This document shows positions 11,601-22,700 of a stretch of 64,000 bases of DNA, piece by piece. The DNA lies in assembly GCA_013396995.1 (NCBI GenBank), contig VWZP01010207.1, positions 37,892-101,891 of the forward strand, given 5' to 3'. A program made the translations under genes and the position numbers. This DNA comes from Dicaeum eximium. Lineage: Eukaryota > Chordata > Aves > Passeriformes > Dicaeidae. How positions within the stretch are numbered: position 1 is the stretch's first letter; each line of letters opens with the position of its first letter. The notes beneath the pieces were generated by a model, which was given only the letters and a program-made list of their open reading frames with translations, did no database searches and was not told the DNA's origin.

Positions 11601-14600
11601 CCCGCACCGAGATGCTGGTGCCTGGTAACCATGGCTACTGGCTGCAGGATGAGATGTTCCGGAGAGCCTCTGAGATGGACTCGGTGAACAAAGAAATGCA
11701 GAAAAGGTAATGCAGCAAAGGAGCCTTTACAAAGCTGATTTAGCCCACTTGAATTCCTTGACCCCTAGAACTGACCTAGTTAAATGTCACCAGAGCTGTC
11801 TGTGCTGCCAGCTGCCTAGGGCATGGAGTCACATGGGTCCTTGCTGGGCAGGGAACATACTCTGAGCCATGGGAACCTTTCTGCTCCAGCAGCCAGCCCA
11901 GCCGGGGAGCAGCCTCCACTGCAAACTGGAGTTCATGGGTAGCAGGTGGTGACACTGAAAGGAAGTGAAGGGACAGCTCTTCAGGGTCAAATTCAGTGTC
12001 AGCTGGGCCAGGGGTCAGCCTCAGCAGAGGAGAGTTGTGTCCCTGGAACACACTGTGGATGAGGGTGACAGATGAGCACTGTCACAGCCCGTGGAGCCCT
12101 TCCAACCCTTGTGGCTCTCACACCCCTGGCTTTGCCTCCTGCTCATGGCCTCTGGAGCCCAGTGGTGACATACCCTGGTTATGCTGTGCTCCCATTTCAT
12201 TTGTGTCCCAGTAAGTGAGAGGGGGTTGAGACTGTCCCAGCACCCTGAGTGGCTCTCTGCAGCCATTGGGAGGGTGATGCTGCTGCCGTTGCTGCCAGTC
12301 TCCCATGCCACCCTGGGACTAGGACTCTCTGTGGTCACCAGCCACGTGGTTTTGCCTCCTGTGAACCTGTCCCTCCAGCAGGACCCCACATAACCACATG
12401 GTATGTGTGCTGCCTTGTGCTGTGTTCTTGGCCTCCTTGTGTAGAAGCTGCTCCAGCCCACCTTCCCTTTCATCTTTTTCTGGACTTCTTCTAGTCGTAC
12501 CATCCCCTCTTCGAGGTGGGGGCATCAATGGTTGTGGTGTGAACATCACAGCAGCCTGGTATCTCCTGCTCCTTAATTCTCTGGGCTTTTTGTAGGGGAG
12601 ATTGCCTTACAGGAGTTTTTCCACTAGCCTTTAATTTGAGGCCTTTTGACAAATTCACCATTGAGCTCCTTATGATCCATTGATTTGGATCATAATATAT
12701 TTATTAATTAACTTTCTTCTTGCTCTCATTTTTGAAATGAAAGATGACTGCAGCTGCTGGGTACAGGGGTGGCAATACTGGCCCAAGTGTGTTTTGGGCT
12801 GTTGGAGAATGCTGTGGGTGTTGTCACTTTCCTTTGACATGTCTCAGCTGCTTGCTGGTGTTGGCTCAGAGCTGCAATTCAGAGGCCGAGATTTGACTGG
12901 AAGCTGTCTTCAGGCCTCAGTGCTCCCCTTTTTCTGCCCTGCTGTGTGCACCCAGGTCTGTTCTCTGTGGAGGTTTCTCTGGGCTCTGCCTGGGCTGGTA
13001 TTTGCCCAGGACACTTCACCATCTCTGTCCTTTGAGTGATCCCCACAGGGTGAAAGCTCAGAGGGTCCAAGCCAGCATGAAAGTTGTGTTCTAAGAGCGC
13101 TGTAACTGAACTCCTCCCTCACCACTGCTGCTCTCCTCCAGTGTGGAGGGGGTGACACTCAGGAGTCCACAGGAGTCAGTAAGGTGGGGGTGTTTGTTAC
13201 TGGGACCCTTACAGGAGCAAGCCCCAGTCTCAGTTTCCCTCTGGAAGAGGCTAGATGAGAACCATGTCTGCATATCTTTCCTTTGTAATTCCTGGTACAG
13301 AGAACTGACCTTTCCATGGAAGTGAAACAGCTTGATATGGCAGGAAGGGAGTAGATGGGATAGGTTTGTGCCTCCCTGTTGGCAGCACAGCCCAGAGCTG
13401 CACTTGGGCTTATTGAAGCACCCAAAAGGGTTTTTTCAGCAATTAGTTGAGAGCCAGATGTCCCGTGGCCTCTGCTCCTCCTCCCTTGTGCACCAAAGGG
13501 CAGAGTGTCTTGGGCTGTGGTGGTCTCCCCAGTGTGCCTCTCCTGACACCTCCCTCAAAACTGTTGGTCAGTAACTAGACAGTGCTCTCTGAGCCTCTCT
13601 GTCTGGTGCTTTGTCTGTTCTGGGCCCAGAACGTGTCTCAGTGGTGTTCCTGTCTCCTCCCTGCTCTACAGGTGGACCAGGAGGGAGCAGGCAGATTTCT
13701 ATCGCACTGTCTCCTCCTTTGGGGTTATCTATGACCAAGAGAAAAAAATATTTGACTGGGCCCAATTCCGAGCCATCTCTCGACTGGAGAAGAAGACGGA
13801 TGAGAGCCTGGAGAAGTACTTCTACAGCTTTGTGGCCATGTGCAAGAATGTCTGTGGTCTCCCTTTGTGGAAAGAAGATGGTGAGTGGTAATTGCATGGC
13901 CTATGGAGGGGTAATGGTGGGTCATGTAGAAGGGATCCCACTGCTCTCGTGGAGTAGGAGAGCAAGGGGGGAGCTTCAGAGACAATTGGAAGCAGTGAGA
14001 TGCCAGGCAGGCCATGGGCTTGCAGCAGTCATGCATTTCTGGCTGCCTTGTCTCCATGATGTAGTGCCTCCCTGGCACAGTGGGAGGGTAGAGCAGCCCT
14101 GTGGACTCCTGCCCCTGCTCTCACAAAGCTCTCTTGGAGTTCTCACAGGAAATCACAACCAGTTTTATCCAAGAATTAGAGAAGCAGCACACACAAAACA
14201 CAGCTCCATGCTAGAGCTGGGGGTTGTTTGGGTGAGCTGTATTGCTGCTCTCCAAGCATCCCTCTGCTGCCATTGGACAGAGTCCTCTCCATCTATGCCT
14301 GTGCTGACTGTGGAGCTCTGCTGCATGGTAAATGGAGCCTGGATCCACTGCAGGAGGTTCGGGAAGCCTGGCCAATACATGGGGCATTCGTTTTCTTTGA
14401 GGGCTCTGCAGAGGCCCTGCATTGGCACCAGACAGGACATGACAGATGAAAACTTCCTTGGAGGATATTTAGGCACAAAGTGATTTGTTTCCAACAACAG
14501 CAGAAAGTATTTTGACTCAGATCTGTCATGGAGTCTGGTCTTAGGCACAGTTCCTTTTGTGTGTGTGTGTTGTGTCTTAGGTAGGTGTTCCTCATCAGAA

Positions 14601-17600
14601 GAGCTGCACGAGCTGCCCTTCCCTGACAATGGGATGAAGGGCTACCAGAGGCTCAGAGTGCCAGGAGCTGCTCTGCCTGCAGGTCCAGGCAGCTCCAGCA
14701 CTGCTGGTGATGATGGAGCAGAGCTCAGACAAGACTCTGAAATCCTCTGCAGCTGGTGCTGCTCTTGATCCAGCTGATCAAGTCGGGGGGTTTTACTTCC
14801 TGTGTCCATTTGGTGGGATATGACTGGAAGGTACTGAGGCTGGAAAAAAGGCCTCAGCAGTGGCTACAAGCACTGGCCCCACCTCATCTGCAGTATGAGC
14901 AAGGTTAAAACTCAGCTTGCTCGTCACTGCCTCTGTGGAACTCCTGCCAACACAAATAATGTGTCCTTGGCTTTGCTGTCCCTGCTGTAGGTCCTCCAGA
15001 CCCTGACATCTACGTGGAGCCCATCACAGAAGAGCGTGCTGCCAGGACCCTGTACCGCATCGAGCTGCTGCGAAAGGTGCGCGAGCAGGTGCTCAAGTGC
15101 CCCCAGCTCCATGAGCGTCTCAAGCTGTGCCAGCCCAGCCTCTACTTGCCTGTGTGGTGGGAGTGTGGCAAACACGACCGGGACCTGCTGGTCGGCACTG
15201 CCAAGCACGGCCTGAACCGCACTGACTACTACATCATGAATGACCCCCAGCTGTCTTTTTTAGATGCATACAGAAACTATGCCCAGCATAAAAGAACAGG
15301 GCTCCCAGGCCCAGAAACTCTGTGCTGCCTTTACCAATCTAACTCCAAACTCTACAATTCCCCTGTGTACAGCCAGATGGACCAGTCCTGTGAAACCCTG
15401 GAGAACGAAGCTGAGGGTCACATCAAGCTAGAAACCATGGACAGCACCATGTCCCAGGTTGGGGGCAGCCCACTGGACGCAAACTGTGAAACATTCATGT
15501 CCGAAGTCCGAGACATCATTTCCAGTAACTATGACGAGAGCTCGCTGCCAGACTCACTGGTGTGCATGATGTACGATGAGAAGGCCTGTCCCAGCGAGCA
15601 GAGCTCCCTTGCTAGAGACAGCCCAAGCTACACAGATGTCGGAAGCAGCATTGCCAAACTCTCCGAGGGCAAGCTGGAGGGGGATGAGGATCCATCTAGC
15701 TGCGATGCAGATACCATGAGAGAAGCTCCCTTCCTAGAGGGTTTGCAGGTGGGCTCTGACCGAATGGACAATCAGAATGAGGAAGCTGAGCCTTCACCTT
15801 CTACCCCCGAGAGCAATCCTTCACAGAGTGCCCCAGCCAAACTCAGCAAAGGCTTGGAACAGAAAGGAGCACTTGCCAGCCCAGCGGCAGGGCTGCCCAA
15901 GCATGGCACCATGGAAAGGGTCCTAAGTGTGGGTCTCTACAGTCCCAGTCTCCATAACTATGAACTAAAGGTTCCTCCTGAGCAGAGGTTCATCAGTCTG
16001 CTGCAGGAGAAAGGATTGGAGGCAAAGTCAGGGCCAAGTCAGAGCCACAGTGAGGAAGATGAGGAGGAAGAAGAGGATGATGATAACTCTGAGGCAGCAG
16101 CAGATGCTGTGGAAGGCTTGAATGGTTCCAGGACCAGGACTGATTGTGACTCTGAGGCTCATGAACTTGGGGGTGAGGAGCAGAGCTCTGGTCTCCCCAC
16201 ACCTGAGGAGAGTTGCCCAGAAGATGTAAATGGCGAGAGGGAGTCCCTGGGTCTGGGGGAGCCTGGGGCAGAGATCAGGGAGGACTGTGGCTTGAATGAG
16301 GAGAGCACCCAGCAGCACTCACCGGGCCAGGCTCAGGGCCAGCCCTTCAGCCTGCCCACACCTCTGCCTCAGGGGGGGCCTCAGGGGGCAGAGGCCCCCT
16401 GTGTCAGGGGGGAGCCCTTGGGCCGAGATGGTGAGAGGCAGGCAGGCTGCACAGATGCCCTGCATCCTGAGCCTCAGGGCATAAAGCAAGAAGAGTGTGA
16501 AAACAGAGATGACGGGGAGAGAGCCAGCAGCAACCAGAGCCAAGGTATGATCCTGAGAGCTCCCTCAGGTTGACAGTCACCTCTGCCAATGGTGGGAGGG
16601 ACCTGCTGTCCTCCCTGAAGAGCCAAACCTTGGGGCTGGCCAGCTCATGGAGTGGCCTCCCATCTGTAGGATTTGAGGTCCCTTTAGCTGCTGCAAGTGG
16701 GGGCAAGAGTTGTTGGGGGCTGAATTTGCCAGCAGAGCTGACCAGAACCCTCCACCCTGAGCCCCAGCAGCCCTTCTGCTAAGAGCATGCCATGGAATGC
16801 AGGATGCCTTTCCCTTTCAGGCACAGGGCAGTGCCTGTTGAGCAGCTCCCTTTGGAAAAACATATGTCCTCCTTCTCGCCCACCTGGAAATGGTCAGGGA
16901 TGGGGGGCTACTGCAATTCAAGCCCCCCAAACTCAGCTCAGGGGAGTGATGGTCCTTCCTGAGCAGCTTGGTCTGCCTGCCTTGATCCAAGTCTGCTGCT
17001 TCTCTTGGAGACTCTTGGGGACTGTTTGGGACCTTTGTGGAAGCAGCTGGGCATTGGGGTGGGAATGTGTGAGGAGATGCTCCCCACCTCTAGATGGGAA
17101 GAAAGGCAAGGTGGTGGTGGGCTGTATTCTCTCTTGCTTTTTTAGATGGTCCAGAGAAGTACTTGGAGGAAGAGAACAAGAATTCTGCTTCTGTCCTGTC
17201 CAAGGAGATTGATGATCTTCAGGATGCCCGGGCACCAACCATTGCCCAGCTGCTGCAGGAGAAGACACTTTACTCCTTCTCTGAGTGGCCCAAGGTGAGG
17301 TTAAAATGAACAGAGTTTTTATCAAAGTGTTCCTGGGTAGCCCTGGCCAGCAGTGGCTCATACAGCTCCAGCTCTGCCTCCTGCTCCTCTGCACACCCCA
17401 GTGGATGCTCTGGCCAAGGTTCTCTTCCCAAGCACCTGTGCCATGGAGATGCTTGCCCACAAAGCAGTTCCCTGTTGAGCTGAGATCGCCTGGGCTGGGC
17501 TTGACATTAATCCTGACCTGTCATACACAGGTCAGTCATTCCAGTTTTAGCCTGCCACCAGCCAATTCTGTTTGCAGGACCGTGTGATCATCAATCGCAT

Positions 17601-19751
17601 TGACAACATCTGCCATGCCATCCTGAAGGGCAAGTGGCCTTCCTCCAGCCAGCAGTTTGAGGCACAGAGCCTGCTGACAGCCCCAGCCATGGCCAGCAAC
17701 ACCGGCAGCAGGAGCAGCTTTATTGAGTCAGAAGCGCCCGATCCCACCTTCAGTAATGGGGTCTTATTGTCACGGGTACAAAAGGTGAGTCAGGCCCTCA
17801 GGCAGTGACAGGCTCAGGACTCTGGGGTGAGACATTGCCCAGAAGTACCCAGGAGTTTCCCAAGTGGGGACCCTTGGTGCCAGTTTGGGTGTGTAACACA
17901 TGGTTTAAGCCATTTGGTACCCTGGTGATAGCTCCTGGAGAGTGCCCCATACTCTCAGTGCCCTGCTGCCCTTCTTGGAAGGCAGCTGTTGTTGGCAGCT
18001 CCACAGCTTCTGCAGCTCTAGAGGTGCTTCCAGAGTCAGCACTGGAGTGCCTGACATGGTCAAAGGGGACATCCCACTGGTATCCCAAAGGAAGGGGGGC
18101 AAGGAGCACTGCCCTGTCAAGTCCCCAGGTCCCAAGTCCCAGTGCCGCAGTCCCCAACAGTCACATTGGACAGACAGGAGCTGGTGGCCTGGGGCCCCAG
18201 CAGCTGTGGAGCAGCCATGGTTATAACACCTTGGGATATCTGAGTGTGTGTGAGCATGCTCCTGCACCATCCCCACAAAGGGAAAGAGATGTGATATGCC
18301 CAGGGAAAGGACATCCCTCGGGGCTCCTTGGAGAGGCAGAGATGACCATTAGCTCAGTGCTGATGTGAGGAGCTGTGGTCCCTGGGCAGGGCAGGAGCAG
18401 CCGTAACCCTCTGTGGCTTTGGTACACACAGGAAGGTTTCCTGAGCCCTGCCTTTGCAAAAGATGAGCGGAAGCACAGGAGACCCTATGAATTCGAGATG
18501 GAGAGAGATGCCAAACAGAGGAGCCTGGAGCAGCTGGCAGCAGCCCATGTCCATCCACCCATTTTGCTGAATGGCTGGCGTGAGGCAGCGGTGGACTTGT
18601 CCAGAGCTTCTGATGGGTGCCTGGGGAACTCCTCTCCTTTCCCCCTGAACACAAACATGCCCAAACTGGGGACCATGAATGCCCTCCAGAGCTCCCTGGG
18701 CATGGACTTGTCTGGCATCCTACAGGCAGGGTTGATCCATCCTGTAACTGGACAGATTGTAAACGGCAGCCTCCGAAGAGATGATGCTGCCATGAGGAGG
18801 AGACGGGGCAGGAGGAAAAATGTTGAAGGGATGGACCTCATCTTCTTGAAGGAGAAGCCTCTTCCAAACAGGCTGCAGGTGGGTTAATGCTCCCCCCTTT
18901 CACATGGACCTATTGGAGTCAGCACAGTTTGTTTCATGGCCCAGCTCTCCCATCCAAGCTCTGCTGCCCATGACACTGTGCAGCTTCCTCCAGGACAGCT
19001 TGGTTTGTGCAGGACCAGGCAGGAGTAGATACTACAGGGAAGAATGGAAATTATCCCTTGGGTTTACAGTACTCTGGTGTGTTTGAATCCTTTTAAGCAT
19101 TATCAAAAGCAGCTGTCCCACCTCAGGGAAGGTTTAGGGAATATGTGGAAGCCAAAATCCTACTGCACCGTTTCTCCTTCTATCTTGGGATCTACTCAAA
19201 GAATGGAGCAAGACCAGTGCCCCTAGACCACTTTCAGGAGTGATCTGAGGGGAAGTTGGTTTTCCTGGTGATTGGAGTGTTTTCTTTTGAATTCAGAAGC
19301 ATCTCCCAGCTCTCTTTGCCCTGCCTACCACCAGTGCTGGGGATGGATTGGAAATGTAATGTGGTGGTGGGTGGTGATTTAAGGAAGAAGCACTGGGAGT
19401 ATCTGGATTAGTCTGTGTGATGGGAGCAGATAACCTGCTTTGGGATCTGTGCTGCTCGGGGTGCACATGCATCACTGCACACTGCTGATGGGCTCTCCCT
19501 GCTGCTCCTTCCATGGCAGGATGTTCAGGAAGACCAGCCGCAGCCCCCTCAGAACAGTCCCCTCTCTGATGGGCCGGTTGCTGCTACCTCAACTCCACAG
19601 CCAGTCCCAGCTGCAGGCAGCCAAGAGAAGGCTGTCCCGAATAAGAGTCTCCTTGACTGGCTCCGGCAGCAGTCTGACTACACACTTGATGTTCCCAGCT
19701 TTGGCACAGTAAGGGTGGCCTTCAGTGGCACGTGTGTGTGTGTCTGTCTGT

Positions 19752-19782
<31 letters not shown>

Positions 19783-22700
19783 CCTGCCTTGTGTGTTGCC
19801 CTCTGTGTTAGGTTTTTTCTTGTAACATGGTTTGTGGTGTTCATTGGGGCTGTTCCGGGATTCATGACATGTTTTAAGAGGTGAGCACTGTTCCCCTGTA
19901 CAGCAACAAAAAGCACTTGCTGCTGGAGAACTCCTCTCCTTTCCCCCAGGACACAAACATGCCCACACAAGGGACTGTCAGTACCCTCAGGGCTGCCTGG
20001 GCATGGACCTGTCTGGCATCGTCCAGGAGCTGAGCCCTGTTACCCAAGGTCAGTTCTCCAGCTGCAGTGCATCCATCTGTCCAATGCACAATATATTCCA
20101 GAAGTGGAATGGATGGATGGGGACAGAAATGAGAAAACGGATTTGAGGTGCTCAAGGTCTGTCTATGTTGTTCTTTTTCACCTGGGGTCATTTTAGGCAG
20201 TGCTGTTGTACTAAATAAGGTTCCCAGGCAAGAGAAAACCTGATCTCTTTAAGAGCCAGACCAAAGAGGCTGTGTTGGAGGCTGACAGGCTGTGGCCGTG
20301 TGGCCATGGATGCTCTCAGAAAGCAGTTGCTCAGAGTGAGGTGCACAGTCTGTCTGATTCTTCCTGCTCTCTCATAAACCTCTACCTCTTGGTTTCACAG
20401 TTTGATTTGCTACAGGTTACAGCTTATTTAGCCTGTTAGACCATGTGGTAGGCAGAGCACAGGCCATGAAACAGAGCAGGAAGAAATGTGGTGGTAAATC
20501 AGGAAAGACTCTGCATCTTGGTCCTGGTTGAAGCTTACTAGAGATGAGAGGTGAGAAGCCCAACATTTGCTCAGCAGGATGGCCTTTACTTTTCAAAGTC
20601 CAGAGACACATCCAGCTGTGTGCCCAGGGCCAGACTTACAGGAGCAGGTGTGGATATGCCTTCCCACTCTTTCCCAACACCCTTGCCTTCAGGGAGGTAC
20701 TGGAGCCTGCCCAGTCTGACTATGCCTCTGGCGAAGTTCTTGTTCCCAACAAGCCCCCAGCCCTGCAGGATCTCTTCTCTCTGGGTAGGATAGATTGAGA
20801 GAGGCTTTGGGGTACTGCACTAGCTCAGTTCAAAGGATGAACTGCACTCAGGGTCTTTTTCTGACTCTCAGGAATGCGTGCTGTCCAAGTTGTTCATTAT
20901 AATGCTCCATCCCTGCAGGCACATCAACAGTGGGTGTGCAGTGACTTGGCTGTAACTCGGTAGGTTGCAGTTCCAGAGGGCTCTGATCCCAAAGAAACAT
21001 GGTGTAGCATCCCTGTGGTGAAAACAGCTAAAAGAGGAAGGAAACACAGCACAACTGAGCTGGTGAGAAGCAGGTGGCTGTATAAGAGTGACACAAGTGG
21101 CACACACAGACCTGTTCTCTCTTTACTGACTGTATGCAGTGTTCTGTTTACAGATGCAAGTATAAGAACCTGCAGTGTCAGGAGTGGAGGGGAGTTAGGA
21201 AGGGCTAGAGCGCTCTAAGTGGGGTACACTGGAGACCCCTTTATGTCTACAAAAATCAGTTTTGCTCATTTGAGAGCTGGTACTGTGGCAGGGACCAGTT
21301 TGTGCTGCTGGTGCTGCGCCTGCCCCAGCCTGCAGGGATTCCCTGTCCCTTGAGAGCCCATCCATGCTGCTCTCCTGCAGGGCTTGTAGCCAGCCAGGCT
21401 CATTAAGCCATCTAGTCTCATTAACATTGTCTTGTTTGCACTCCAGAATTTTTCAGACAAGCCCAAGCAGAGGAGGCAGCGCTGCAAGGACCCCAGCAAA
21501 CTGGACATTAGCTCTCTGACAGGAGAGGAGCGGGTGCCGGTGGTACATAAGGGTACCGGACGGCGGGTAAGCAAAGGCCTGTTCTGTGCTCTGCCCTCAG
21601 TGTTCCAAAATGCTTAGCAGACCTTGAGCTCGTCTGTGGGGGAGATGTAATCCAGAGAAGCATATGGATGAGACAAAAGTCTGGAATAGGTCTCTAATCT
21701 ACATTATCCTGTGACACATGTGTGCCCAGGGACATGCAGTGAAATAAGTGACTGTCTGTGTGAAGGGATGTGGGAGTGTCATCCCTTGCCAGGGGGCACA
21801 GACCCCTCAGTGGCAATGGGATACAGCCTTTGGCTTTAAAGCCACCCTCAGCACAGCCCTGTCATGTGCTTCCCATCCTGGATTTGATTGTTCCCCTTGA
21901 GTTTATTGCAATATGCCACAAATTGTAACATTGCCATGCAAATACCTTTGGTTTGTTCCTCCTTATGAGGTACAGGCTAGAGCACACCAATACCCATGCC
22001 ACTGCTGGGCTTGTAGAAAGTCAAGGATTGGAAGGGCTTTTTCTTGCTTTCTGAGCATGGAGCTTGGATTTACTTGTCTGCAGTTTAATCTCCAGGGCAC
22101 TGAGGTTCACCTCTGAACAAGAAGGGGTGTTCAGGAGTACTTTGCACTGAAATTTACTTCTTAAACACACCCAGGACTGTACAAGGTCAGAAGGTGATGT
22201 GATATTAATCACATCTAAAAGCAAAACTAAAGAGTGAGGCACAAAGGTTGTTTCAGCCACGTTTGTGTTTGCCTTTATTGCCCCCATGCTGGCCTTTCCT
22301 GGGTGATTTGGGGACTTTGCCAGTTCTAAATATAGCTTTTACAGAAGCTCTGTCCCCATCACTGGTACCTGGGAGGGCGGTGGGCTGGGCCACAGAGGCT
22401 GAACCTGCCTTTTCTCCCTGAGCTGTGTGTCTGGAGGCAGCAGGCACACACCGAATCCTGCAGAAAAGCAAGTGTAGTAAGGCAAGAGTCTCTACCCCAG
22501 CCAAATTGCAGCCCGAAGCTAGGGGAAGTGTAATCATATTTTTTGTATTATTTTACATAACTCTCTCTGCAATAGAGGTCATCCTTCTGCTGTGTTTTAT
22601 AGTTAGGGGGAGCCACGGCACCAGCATTGAAGGAATTGCCAAGGTGGCTTGATGCAAACTTGGAGTATGCTGTTGCAGCTGACTGGGCTGACATTGTTAA

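Noticed and set aside
13611..14483. 290-codon open frame on the + strand
   Set aside because: It overlaps CHD6 exon 13 in the wrong frame and then runs through intron.
16545..16573. Alternative CHD6 C-terminus by read-through of exon 14
   Set aside because: The frame stays open for only nine codons past a good GTATGA donor, and the next exon continues the conserved protein in phase.
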